From positions 1 to 39,662 of the forward strand of contig CAZMRK010000388.1 of the NCBI GenBank assembly GCA_964568355.1: a stretch of 39,662 nt of DNA. Reading direction: 5' to 3'. Source of the DNA: JAJPJX01 sp964568355. GTDB lineage: Bacteria > Acidobacteriota > Terriglobia > Bryobacterales > Bryobacteraceae. Shown here piece by piece: positions 20,873 through 32,031 of the stretch. A program made the position numbers and the translations under genes. Position 1 is the first letter of the stretch; each line of letters starts with the position of its first letter. The notes under the pieces were generated by a model. It was given only the letters and a program-made list of their open reading frames with translations, made no database searches and was not told where the DNA came from.

Positions 20873-21664
20873 TTACTGCACTGCTGGTGCCAAACCGCTG
20901 TTCGCGCGGTAGGCGCGGAGAACCTGCAGCCCTTTGGCCTGGTTCAGCCGCAGCCAGAGGTCGTTGTAACGAGCGTCCTCCAGCCGTTCTTTCAGCTCGA
21001 AGTTAAAGCCCTTGAGATTGCCATAATGCGTCTTGGCGCGTTCAAAGCTGGTGATGGTCAACTGGAACGGCCCGGACGTGCTGATGTTTTCGATGTCCTG
21101 GTAGCGCCACGTCCGCGACTGGTCTTTTTTCTGCGATCGATACGCGATCGCCTCCGGTCCCACCTGGAGCACGCCCTCATCGCCGCCGAACCGCAGCAGG
21201 TGTTTGACCGGAATCTCCCACAGCGCCCCGGCGGGCTGGTCCGGAATGGCCGCGACGAAGCGCTGGTCCAGGCGATCCTTGAGCGCGCGATAGGCCGGCT
21301 CGAAGGTCTGGTCCGAACGCAGATCAAACTGGTACTCGCGGTCGGCGCCCAGCTTCCACTTATTGTCCCGATAGGTCAGGACCGTGAGAGATTTCGCCTC
21401 GATCTTCAACTGCTGGATATCGCGGTAGTCCCACTGCCAGGCATGCGGGTGCTTGGGCCGCTTCCCTTCCGGATAGGTCTCTTCGAACGACACGCCGCGC
21501 GCCGTGATCTCGAGACGGCCCATCCGGCCCGCTTTTTTGATATGCGGCGGGCGCGAATGGCCATGCCACGCCTCATACTGAAATTCCTGGGCGCCCAGCA
21601 CAGGCGTCAACAGCAGCCAGCCCGCTAAGCCCGCGCCAATTCTTTTTTCAATTCGAAATGCCAT
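20873..21664 (-). CDS. Secreted protein with two PH-like repeats, unknown function
   Basis: 263 residues from an ATG at 21664; the reading frame is open further upstream, but that is inside the pump gene. Signal peptide about 1-25 (GAGLAGWLLLTPVLGAQ). Two related beta units can be seen: GRLEITARGVSFEE...WQWDYRDIQQLKI...LTVLTYRD...YQFDL and GVLQVGPEAIAYRS...RTWRYQDIENIST...LTITSFER...FNFEL, each ending in a helix. This is the pattern of PH/GRAM-like domains (seven strands and a helix). The gene overlaps the RND pump stop by 40 nt, so it is translated with the pump. A periplasmic helper role is guesswork. Confidence 0.7.
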   Translation of the reverse strand: MAFRIEKRIGAGLAGWLLLTPVLGAQEFQYEAWHGHSRPPHIKKAGRMGRLEITARGVSFEETYPEGKRPKHPHAWQWDYRDIQQLKIEAKSLTVLTYRDNKWKLGADREYQFDLRSDQTFEPAYRALKDRLDQRFVAAIPDQPAGALWEIPVKHLLRFGGDEGVLQVGPEAIAYRSQKKDQSRTWRYQDIENISTSGPFQLTITSFERAKTHYGNLKGFNFELKERLEDARYNDLWLRLNQAKGLQVLRAYRANSGLAPAVQ

Positions 21665-24600
21665 TTCCAAACCTCGTAGATCGCCGGATACACCACCAGC
21701 TCCAACAGAAACGATGTGAAAATTCCCCCGATCATGGGCGCGGCGATGCGCTTCATCACGTCCGCTCCCGTGCCCGCCGACCACATGATCGGCACCAGCC
21801 CCATGAACATCGTGGCCACCGTCATGAACTTCGGGCGGATGCGCTTGACCGCACCGTGCATGATCGCATCCTGCAGGTCCCGCAGACTGCGCAGACGGCC
21901 CTCGGCCTTGGCCTGGTCGTGCGCCAGGTCCAGGTAGAGCATCATGAAGACGCCCGTCTCCGCGTCCACCCCCATCAGCGCGATCAGCCCCACCCACACG
22001 CCGATGCTCATGTTGTAGCCCAGAAAATGCAGGAACCACACGGCGCCTACCGCGGAAAACGGCACCGCCAGGATGATGATCAGCGTCTTGGTCATGGACT
22101 TGGTATTAACGTACAGCAGCATCACGATCAGGAACAGGGTCAGCGGCAGCACGATCGTCAGGCGCTCGCGAACCCTCTGCATGGCCTCATATTGGCCGCT
22201 CCAGGCCAGGGTGTAGCCGGGCGGCAGCTTCACGTTCTTGCGGATCGTCTCCTTGGCCTCGTCGACATAGCTGCCCACGTCGCGCCCGGCCACGTCCACG
22301 TAGACATAGCCATTGAGCATGCCGTTTTCATCGCGCAGCATGCCCGGCCCGCTGACCGTGCGGATCTGGGCCAACTGGGCCAGCGGCACCTGGGTCTGGC
22401 CATCCATCGTGGGGACCAGCACCCGGCCCAGCTTCGCCGGATCGCTGCGATAGTCCCGCAGGTAGCGCACATTCACCGGATACCGCTCGCGGCCCTCGAT
22501 CGTGGTGGTCACGTTTTCGCCGCCGATGGCGTTCATCACCACGTCCTGGGCGTTGTCGATACTCAGGCCGTAGCGCGCCAGCTCATCCCGGTTCCAGTCG
22601 AAGTCCAGGAAATAGCCGCCGCTGGTGCGCTCGGCGAAGACGCTGCGGGTCCCCTGCACCCGGGGCAGCAGCGCCTCGATCTGTGTTCCCAGCGCTTCGA
22701 TCTTCCGGATATCCGCGCCGTAGATCTTGATGCCCACCGGCGTCCGGACCCCGGTGGTCAGCATGTCCACGCGGCCCTTGATGGGCATGGTCCAGGCGTT
22801 GGAGGTGCCGGGCAGCTTGAGCGCCTGGTTCATCTCTTCCACCAGTTGATCGGTGGAGATGTGCTCGGGAGTAAAGCGCCGGAAGATGCGCCTGGCCCAT
22901 TCGGGCGCCCACGAGGAATACCAGGTATCCACCTTGCGCCACTGATCCTCGGGCTTGAGCACGATCACCGTCTCCATCATGGAGAACGGCGCCGGGTCGG
23001 TCGAGGTCTCCGCCCGGCCGGCCTTGCCCAGAACGCTCTGGACCTCCGGGAACCCGCGGATGACGCGATCCTGCACCTGCATGAGCTGCTGGGCCTGCGT
23101 CACGGAGATGCCCGGCAGCGTTGAAGGCATATACAGCAGCGAGCCTTCGTCGAGCGGCGGCATGAACTCCGAGCCCAGCCGTTCGAAGACCGGCACCGTC
23201 ACCACCACCAGCCCCACCGCGCCGGCGATCACCAGCCACTTCCAGCGCAGCGCAGCCGCGCAGACCGGCTCGTAGAGGCGGATCAGGATCCGGCTGATGG
23301 GATGATTCTCTTCGGAGTGAATCTTGCCGACCAGCACCGCATTCACCACCCGCGCCAGCCACCGAGGCCGGAAATCGAAATTCTGCATGTGGGTGAACAG
23401 CAGCCGCATGGCCGGATCGAGCGTGATCGCCAGCAACGCCGCGATGATCATGGAGAAGTTTTTCGTGTAGGCCAGCGGCTTGAACAGCCGGCCTTCCTGG
23501 GCTTCGAGCGTCAGTACCGGCAGAAATGCCACCGCGATCACCAGCAGCGCGAAAAAGCTCGGACCGCCCACCTCTTTCACCGCGTCTACGACCACCCTGT
23601 GGTAATCCTTCTGGCGCCCGGTGCGCTCCCATTCCTCCAGCTTCTTGTGGGTCTGCTCCACCACCACGATGGCCGCGTCCACCATGGCGCCCACGGCGAT
23701 GGCGATCCCGCCCAGCGACATGATGTTGGAGGTCAACCCCATCATCTTCATCGGAATAAACGACAGAATGACCGCCACCGGAATGGTGATGATGGGGATG
23801 ATCGCGCTGGGGATGTGCCACAGGAAGATCAGGATCACGATCGCCACGATGATCAGCTCTTCGGTCAGGGTGTGCTTCAGATTTTCGATGGAGCGCAGAA
23901 TCAGCTCCGAGCGGTCGTAGGCGGTCACCACCTTCACGCCCGGCGGCAGCCCCGGCTCGATATCGTGCAGTTTTTGTTTCACCCGCTCGATCACCTGCAG
24001 CGCGTTTTCGCCTTGGCGCATGATCACAATCCCCGCCACCGTATCGCCCGTGCCGTTCCAGTCGGCGACGCCGCGCCGGATATCGGGGCCGAGCGTCACC
24101 TCGCCCACATCGGAGACGCGGATGGGCACTCCGCCGGGATTCCTGGCCAGCACGATCTTGCCGATATCGGCCGTGGACCGCGCATAGCCGCGCCCGCGGA
24201 CCATATACTCCGTGCCGCTGAACTCCACCAGCCGGCCCCCGACGTCGTTATTGCCGCTGCGCACCGCCTCCACCACTTTGCTGATGGGGATGTTGAAGGT
24301 CTGGAGCTTGTTCGGATCCACGTTGACTTGGTACTGCCGCACGAAGCCCCCCAGCGGCGCCACCTCGGCCACGCCCGGAACCGATTTCAGGTAGTAGTTG
24401 AGATACCAGTCCTGGTAGCTGCGCAGGTCGGCCAGGTTCTGCCGCCCGCTGGTGTCGATCAACGCATATTGATAGACCCAGCCGATGCCCGTGGCGTCCG
24501 GCCCCAGTTCGGTCTTAACGCCCTGCGGCAGCCGCGGCAGCACGTTGGAGAGATATTCGAGCGTGCGCGAGCGCGCCCAGTAAATATCCGTGCCCTCGTC

Positions 24601-24888
24601 GAAGATGATGTAGACGTAGGAATAGCCGAAGTCCGAAAAGCCGCGCACGTCTTTCACCCGGGGAGCGCCCAGCATCGCCGTCACGATCGGGTAGGTGACC
24701 TGGTCCTCCATGATGTCCGGGCTGCGGTCCCAGCGCGAATAGACGATCACCTGGGTATCGCTCAGGTCCGGCAGCGCGTCGAGCGGTACCGTCCGCATGG
24801 ACCACAGGCCTGCCAGCACGGCCGCGCCGATCAGGATGAAGACGATCACCCTGTTGCGCGCGGAGAACTCGATGATGCCGTTAATCAT
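21625..24888 (-). CDS. cusA: Heavy-metal efflux RND pump, CusA type (Cu(I)/Ag(I))
   Basis: 1087 residues, full-length HME-RND inner-membrane proton antiporter. It begins MINGIIEFSARNRVIVFILIGAAVLAGLWSM and has the family TM4 block VGAMVDAAIVVVEQTHKKLEEWE, which carries the proton-relay Asp. The three methionines that bind Cu(I) in E. coli CusA (573, 623, 672) have counterparts at Met587 (LLYMPSTLPGIS), Met637 (FSMMETVIVLKP) and Met709 (RVDMLTTGVRTPVG); about 22 extra residues lie between the last two. This supports Cu/Ag rather than Zn/Co/Cd. It overlaps the cusB-like gene by 8 nt and the PH-like gene by 40 nt. Confidence 0.93.
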   Translation of the reverse strand: MINGIIEFSARNRVIVFILIGAAVLAGLWSMRTVPLDALPDLSDTQVIVYSRWDRSPDIMEDQVTYPIVTAMLGAPRVKDVRGFSDFGYSYVYIIFDEGTDIYWARSRTLEYLSNVLPRLPQGVKTELGPDATGIGWVYQYALIDTSGRQNLADLRSYQDWYLNYYLKSVPGVAEVAPLGGFVRQYQVNVDPNKLQTFNIPISKVVEAVRSGNNDVGGRLVEFSGTEYMVRGRGYARSTADIGKIVLARNPGGVPIRVSDVGEVTLGPDIRRGVADWNGTGDTVAGIVIMRQGENALQVIERVKQKLHDIEPGLPPGVKVVTAYDRSELILRSIENLKHTLTEELIIVAIVILIFLWHIPSAIIPIITIPVAVILSFIPMKMMGLTSNIMSLGGIAIAVGAMVDAAIVVVEQTHKKLEEWERTGRQKDYHRVVVDAVKEVGGPSFFALLVIAVAFLPVLTLEAQEGRLFKPLAYTKNFSMIIAALLAITLDPAMRLLFTHMQNFDFRPRWLARVVNAVLVGKIHSEENHPISRILIRLYEPVCAAALRWKWLVIAGAVGLVVVTVPVFERLGSEFMPPLDEGSLLYMPSTLPGISVTQAQQLMQVQDRVIRGFPEVQSVLGKAGRAETSTDPAPFSMMETVIVLKPEDQWRKVDTWYSSWAPEWARRIFRRFTPEHISTDQLVEEMNQALKLPGTSNAWTMPIKGRVDMLTTGVRTPVGIKIYGADIRKIEALGTQIEALLPRVQGTRSVFAERTSGGYFLDFDWNRDELARYGLSIDNAQDVVMNAIGGENVTTTIEGRERYPVNVRYLRDYRSDPAKLGRVLVPTMDGQTQVPLAQLAQIRTVSGPGMLRDENGMLNGYVYVDVAGRDVGSYVDEAKETIRKNVKLPPGYTLAWSGQYEAMQRVRERLTIVLPLTLFLIVMLLYVNTKSMTKTLIIILAVPFSAVGAVWFLHFLGYNMSIGVWVGLIALMGVDAETGVFMMLYLDLAHDQAKAEGRLRSLRDLQDAIMHGAVKRIRPKFMTVATMFMGLVPIMWSAGTGADVMKRIAAPMIGGIFTSFLLELVVYPAIYEVWKWHFELKKELARA

Positions 24889-26287
24889 GGTGATGCTCTC
24901 CGGTCATTCCCTCCGCGGCGGCCTTCAACTGGCTCTCGGAATCGATGAGAAAATTCCCGGACGTCACCACGCGCTCGCCGCCGGAAAGTCCGGAGAGGAT
25001 CTGCACGCGGTCGCCGACCCGTTCGCCCACTTCCACGCGCCGTGGCTCCAGGTAGCCGTTGCCGCGGTCGAGAAACACGGTCTTGCGCTCTCCGGCGTCG
25101 AGCACGGCTTCGGCCGGCACGGTCAGCATGGCCGGCAAGCTCACGTGAAACTCCACATCAGCGTACATCTCCGGCTTGAGCAGCAGCCCGGGATTGCCCA
25201 TCTCCAGGCGGACCTTCAGCGTACGGGTCATGGGATCCACCTGCGGCTGGATATAGCTGACCCGCGCGGAGAAGCTGCGGCCCGGAAGCGAGGCCAGTGA
25301 GACGCGAGCCGTCTCGCCCATGTGGATGTTGTCAGCCTCGTACTCGAAGACATCCGCCATGATCCATACACGGCTCAGGTCGACGATGGTATAGAGGTCC
25401 GTGTCCGGCATGACCTTGAGCTGCGGGAAGGCCTTGCGCTCGGTGACGTAGCCGGTGATGGGCGAATAAACGGTGATGTTTTTGATGGGCTGCCCGGTCT
25501 GGAGCACCTGGTTGATCTGCGCTTCGTTGAGATCCCACAGCTCCAGCCTCCGCCGGGCAGCCTGGAGCAGCGACTCGGTGTGGTCGAAGGCCGAAGTCAG
25601 CGTGCTGCCCCGCATCACGTTGCGCGCTTTGGCCGCCAGCAACAGTTCGCGCTGCGAGGCCAGCATCTCGGGACTGTAGAGCGTCAGGACGGGCTGGCCT
25701 TTTTTCACCAGCGCGCCGGTGAAATCGACGAAGACCTGGTCGATCCAGCCCTCCACTTTGGTGTGGATATGCTCGATACGCGTTTCGTCGATGGCTACTT
25801 TGCCCACCGCGCGAATGGTCCGCGTGCCGCTGCTCCGCTCCGCCTGCCCGTATTTCACGCCGATGAGCTGCTGCTTCTCCGCAGTGATCTGCACGGTGCC
25901 GGGCGGAAAACTCGAAGCATCGCCGGCATAGACCGGTTCGAGTTCGTTGCCGGTCTCCGGATTGAGCCCGGGCTGATGCGATTGATAATGCGGATCCTTG
26001 GGGTCGCGGTAATAGAGCACCTGGCGCCCGGATTCGGCCGGAGCGGGCTCGCCGGCCGGTCCGCCGTCGGCATAGACCGGCTCCAGCTTCATGCCGCAAT
26101 CCGGCGCGATTCCCGGTTTATCGGATTTGTAGGCCGGGTGCATGGGGTCCACCCAATAGAGAATCTTGCGCCCGCCCTTCTCCGCCGCCGTTCCGGCCGG
26201 CCCGCCTTTCACGGCTTTGTAGAGATACCCGCCGGCGAATGCAGCCCCAATCACCGCGAGCAATCCGATGGTTCGAAGAGCCTTCAT
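24881..26287 (-). CDS. cusB: Membrane-fusion protein, CusB type, with tandem heavy-metal-binding domains
   Basis: 468 residues. N-terminal anchor 5-24, then a heavy-metal-binding domain (44-72: YWVDPMHPAYKSDKPGIAP, DCGMKLEPVY) and a second degenerate copy (91-120: YYRDPKDPHYQSHQPGLNP, ETGNELEPVY) in which the Met and Cys ligands are replaced by Lys/Asp/Asn. The fusion-protein core follows: barrel-sandwich (IHTKVEGWIDQVFVDFTGALVKKGQPVLTLYS), helical hairpin, beta barrel and membrane-proximal domain. The C-terminus ends EHHHD, possibly an additional metal site. It bridges CusA-type pump and outer-membrane factor across the periplasm. It lies 10 nt after the OMF gene. Confidence 0.92.
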   Translation of the reverse strand: MKALRTIGLLAVIGAAFAGGYLYKAVKGGPAGTAAEKGGRKILYWVDPMHPAYKSDKPGIAPDCGMKLEPVYADGGPAGEPAPAESGRQVLYYRDPKDPHYQSHQPGLNPETGNELEPVYAGDASSFPPGTVQITAEKQQLIGVKYGQAERSSGTRTIRAVGKVAIDETRIEHIHTKVEGWIDQVFVDFTGALVKKGQPVLTLYSPEMLASQRELLLAAKARNVMRGSTLTSAFDHTESLLQAARRRLELWDLNEAQINQVLQTGQPIKNITVYSPITGYVTERKAFPQLKVMPDTDLYTIVDLSRVWIMADVFEYEADNIHMGETARVSLASLPGRSFSARVSYIQPQVDPMTRTLKVRLEMGNPGLLLKPEMYADVEFHVSLPAMLTVPAEAVLDAGERKTVFLDRGNGYLEPRRVEVGERVGDRVQILSGLSGGERVVTSGNFLIDSESQLKAAAEGMTGEHHHD

Positions 26288-26297
26288 GCCAATCGCC

Positions 26298-27545
26298 TCA
26301 ATCCGTCAGCGCCTGGCCGGTCATCTCTTCCAGGCGGCTCAGGGCCAGCGCGTAGTTCAGCGCCTCGTCGTAGTAGTTCATTTCGTAGTCCAGCACCATG
26401 GTGAAGTTGGAGAGCACCGAGAGAAAATCCACGCTGCCGGTCTCATAGGTCGCGAGCGACGCTTCGAGCGCCAGGTTGGCCTGCGGCACCACGGTCTGTT
26501 TGTACAGGCCCATGAGCTTGGCCGAGGCCTGGGCCATGGCGTAGTCCTCCTGGATGCGGTACCCGAGGGCCTGGCTGGTGGCTTCATAGCCGCGGCGCGC
26601 CTGGGAGAGGCCGCTGACCTGCTCGTTGACGCCGGCGCGCTGCTTGCGCCAGAAATAGAGCGGCACTTTGAAATCCGCCCGGAATTCGTACATTGGCGGC
26701 ATCCCGCCCATGTTGGCGTAGCCGGCGTTGAGCGTGACGTCGGGATAGTAGTCCTTGCGCGCCCGGTTGACCGCCAGTTCCGAGCGCTCGATCATCTTCT
26801 GGTCGCGGACGAGCATCGGCGAATTGCGGCGCGCCGCCGCATAGAGATCTTCGAGCGAGGCGGCCAGCGGTTTCACCTGTTTTTCTTCCGGCCGGCCAAG
26901 CGGCGTACCGGCCGCGGCGTTGCGGATGCTGTTGATCTCCGCCTCGCGGCTTTTGCGCTCCTGCTCCAGCTTGACCAGGCGGGTCTCCAGGATGCTGATC
27001 TGGGTCTGGGCCTTGAAGACGTCCTGCTGAGCTGCCTTCCCGACCGAGTAACGGTCTTCGGTCACTTTCAAGAGCTGTTCCAGCAGGTCGCGGTTGCGCG
27101 CCAGGATATCGGCAGCGGTGTAGCTGTATTGCAGCCGGTAGTAAGCCTGCTTGAGGCGGGAGATGACGGCCAGTTGCACGGCCTGATACTGCTCGAACTC
27201 CGCCTGAGCCTCTTTCGACGCCATTTCGCCCTGGAGCTTGAGCTTTCCAGGGAAGGGAACTTCCTGCGAGACCATGACCCCGACGTTGGCCAGGACCTCG
27301 CGCCCCAGCCCGGCGCCCGGCAGGGGATTGCCTACGCTGTTGTATCCCAGCGAGACCATGGGGTCGGGAAGGCTGCTGGCCTGCGTGGGCCGCTGCCGCG
27401 CCGCCTCATAGCGTTTCTGGGCAGCCAGTACTTCGGGGTTGTTCTGCAGCGTCTCCCGGATCAGGTCCCGCAGATCGAGCGGTGGGCCGGGCGTCGGAGA
27501 GGCCGCGGCGATAGCCAGCGCGGCTGCGATCAGGGGCGTGATCAT
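26298..27545 (-). CDS. TolC/CusC-family outer-membrane factor
   Basis: 415 residues, signal peptide about 1-20. Two repeats of long helices with beta strands: the first ends in DPMVSLGYNSVGNPLP..., VGVMVSQEVPFPGKLKLQGE and the second contains RARKDYYPDVTLNAGY and DFKVPLYFWRKQRAGVNEQ; the motif P(L/F)xxxxKxxxG/V is typical of OEP proteins. It forms the exit duct for the RND pump. It is the first gene of the minus-strand operon that includes CusB- and CusA-like genes. A sigma54-like promoter lies about 58 nt upstream, with copy 3 of the dispersed repeat in the leader. Confidence 0.88.
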   Translation of the reverse strand: MITPLIAAALAIAAASPTPGPPLDLRDLIRETLQNNPEVLAAQKRYEAARQRPTQASSLPDPMVSLGYNSVGNPLPGAGLGREVLANVGVMVSQEVPFPGKLKLQGEMASKEAQAEFEQYQAVQLAVISRLKQAYYRLQYSYTAADILARNRDLLEQLLKVTEDRYSVGKAAQQDVFKAQTQISILETRLVKLEQERKSREAEINSIRNAAAGTPLGRPEEKQVKPLAASLEDLYAAARRNSPMLVRDQKMIERSELAVNRARKDYYPDVTLNAGYANMGGMPPMYEFRADFKVPLYFWRKQRAGVNEQVSGLSQARRGYEATSQALGYRIQEDYAMAQASAKLMGLYKQTVVPQANLALEASLATYETGSVDFLSVLSNFTMVLDYEMNYYDEALNYALALSRLEEMTGQALTD

Positions 27546-27565
27546 GCGTTGGGATCCAAAGTAAA

Positions 27566-27596
27566 GACCACTCCCTCACGGTCGTGGCTCGGTAAC
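27566..27596 (-). repeat. Dispersed hairpin repeat, copy 3 (REP-like), variant
   Basis: On the minus strand it reads GTTACCGAGCCAC...GAGTGGTC. Relative to copies 1 and 2 it has two changes, position 12 G to A and position 27 C to T; these pair with each other in the CCRC/GYGG stem. It lies in the leader of the CusCBA-like operon, between the sigma54-type promoter and the first gene. Confidence 0.7.
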
Positions 27597-27602
27597 CGTT
27601 TC

Positions 27603-27618
27603 CGCACGGCGGATGCCA
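27603..27618 (-). promoter_or_regulatory. Candidate sigma54 promoter of the Cus-like operon
   Basis: On the minus strand TGGCATCCGCCGTGCG carries GG and GC separated by exactly 10 nt, with TGGCA at -24 and TGC at -12. The -12 box is weak (GTGCG instead of TTGCW). Predicted start is near 27593. The NtrC-type activator at 18590 would be the expected partner. Confidence 0.45.
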
Positions 27619-27687
27619 AACGGCAATGCCCGTACTAATGCCGGGGCGACCTGGTTTTGTGCCTGACATGAGCCAGCCCGGTACCAC

Positions 27688-27709
27688 CGCTGCCGCATTT
27701 GAGGCAGCG
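27688..27709 (-). promoter_or_regulatory. Palindrome, possible activator-binding (UAS) site
   Basis: CGCTGCC and GGCAGCG (7 bp each) flank an 8-nt centre. The midpoint lies about 105 bp upstream of the predicted sigma54 start, the usual place for NtrC-type enhancer sites. It could also form a hairpin in RNA. Confidence 0.4.
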
Positions 27710-27751
27710 CGCCGGCGGGGCCTATGGCAAAATTGAAAAATTGGATTTTTG

Positions 27752-28327
27752 ATGACGGAACCGGCACAAGAAGACGTGACCCAACTGCTGCTCCAGGTGA
27801 GCCAGGGGAACCGAGCCGCGGTGGATCAGCTTCTCCCCTTGATTTATCAGGAGTTACGCCGCCAGGCGGGAGCCTATCTCCGGCGCGAGCGCGTGGGTCA
27901 CACGCTGCAGCCGACCGCGCTGGTGCATGAGGCCTACCTGCGCCTGGTGGACCAGACCCGTGTGGAGTGGCGTAACCGCGCCCACTTCATGGGGGTGGCT
28001 GCCAACCTGATGCGGCGCATTTTGATCGATCATGCGCGCAGCCACCTGGCGGAAAAGCGGGGCGGCGAATACGCCAAGATCTCGCTCGACGATATGTCCA
28101 TCCCCATCGAGGGCCGCAGCGCGGAACTGATCGCGGTGGATGAAGCCCTGGAGGCTTTGGCCAAGCTCGACCCGGCGATGAGCCGGCTGGTCGAGTTACG
28201 CTATTTCGGCGGTCTTTCCATCGAGGAGACCGCGGCGGTGATGGAGACCAGCGTAGCCACGGTGAACCGGCAGTGGCGCATGGCCAAAGCCTGGCTCTAC
28301 GGACAGCTCAACCGGAATTCTTCGTGA
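27752..28327 (+). CDS. ECF sigma factor of the kinase-linked acidobacterial/planctomycete type
   Basis: 191 residues from the ATG at 27752. Region 2 contains YQELRRQAGAYLRRERVGHTLQPTALVHEAYLRLVDQ and RNRAHFMGVAANLMRRILIDHARSHLAEKRGG, hallmarks of the ECF group annotated as TIGR02999. Region 4 is LAKLDPAMSRLVELRYFGGLSIEETAAVMETSVATVNRQWRMAKAWLYGQL. No anti-sigma gene is adjacent; instead the next gene, 8 nt downstream, is a Ser/Thr kinase with TPRs. This pairing is common in Acidobacteriota and Planctomycetes and suggests control by phosphorylation. The target promoters are unknown. Confidence 0.9.
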   Translation: MTEPAQEDVTQLLLQVSQGNRAAVDQLLPLIYQELRRQAGAYLRRERVGHTLQPTALVHEAYLRLVDQTRVEWRNRAHFMGVAANLMRRILIDHARSHLAEKRGGEYAKISLDDMSIPIEGRSAELIAVDEALEALAKLDPAMSRLVELRYFGGLSIEETAAVMETSVATVNRQWRMAKAWLYGQLNRNSS

Positions 28328-28335
28328 ACCTCGCC

Positions 28336-31143
<2,808 letters not shown>

Positions 31144-31647
31144 CTCGGTCAGCATGCGATCCGCCAGGTGGGTCACTTCGAGCAGTTCCATCACCTCTTC
31201 GGTCTTCCGGCGCATCTCCGGCGTGACTTCGTGCCAGGGGCACAGCTCCACGCTGCTGAAAAACCCGGAGAGAATCAGCTCTCTGCCGGAAACATCGCGC
31301 GTACACGTCTGCATCAGGTCGTTGGTGACGATGCCCAGCAGCGTACGCAGCTCCCAGACATGCCAGCGGTCGCGGCCAAGCAACCGCACCAGCGATCCTT
31401 CGGGAGTATAGCGCGGCCAACATTCGCGGGTGATGGCCTTGATCAGGGAGGATTTGCCCGAGCCATTGGGACCGATGATGGCCACGTGTTCCCCGACGCC
31501 GATGGACAGGCTCAGCGCGTCGAGCGCCATGCGGTCGCCGCGCATCAGGGTCACGTTTTTCAACTCGATCAGGGGAGGAGAACCGGTCAGCCGATCGGAC
31601 AAAATGCCGGCCCCCGTTTCGTAAGAAGTGTCATGAGAGATTGCGGC

Positions 31648-32016
31648 TCACTTTTCAATGGGGAGTCCGGCCTGCTGCCAGGCGCGCCAGCCGCCATCGA
31701 GCGAGATCGCCTGGGTGTAGCCCATCTGTTGCACCGCATCGGCGGCCAGGGCGGAGCGGAAGCCGCCGCCGCAGTAGAGAATCAGCTTCGCGTCCTTATC
31801 CGGAATTTTGGTTTCGATATCGCGCTCAATCACACCCTTGCCCAGGTGCACCGCGCCGGCAGCGTGGCCGGCGGCCCACTCGCTGTCCTCCCGCACGTCC
31901 ACCAGTACGTGCGGCTCGCCGGATTCGCGCAGCTTCCGATAGGCCGCGACATCGATCTCCTTCACACGCGACTTGGACTCATTCACCAGCTTCAGAAAGC
32001 CCGGATTGTGCGCCAT
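31648..32016 (-). CDS. Rhodanese-domain protein
   Basis: 122 residues, a single rhodanese domain. The opening motif VLVDVREDSEWAAGHAAGAVHLGKG is followed by the catalytic loop YCGGGFRSA with Cys82, and ends SLDGGWRAWQQAGLPIE. Cytosolic sulfur carrier or sulfurtransferase; CGGGFR lacks a clear link to a particular acceptor. It starts 15 nt downstream of murA on the same strand, so it may be read through from the murQ-murA operon. Confidence 0.9.
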   Translation of the reverse strand: MAHNPGFLKLVNESKSRVKEIDVAAYRKLRESGEPHVLVDVREDSEWAAGHAAGAVHLGKGVIERDIETKIPDKDAKLILYCGGGFRSALAADAVQQMGYTQAISLDGGWRAWQQAGLPIEK

Positions 32017-32031
32017 GCCGTTTCCAAACTC

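Noticed and set aside
21658..24948. Long plus-strand frames rich in His and Arg
   Set aside because: Antisense of the RND pump gene; His-rich composition is the complement of Val/Met codons there, not a metal-binding protein.
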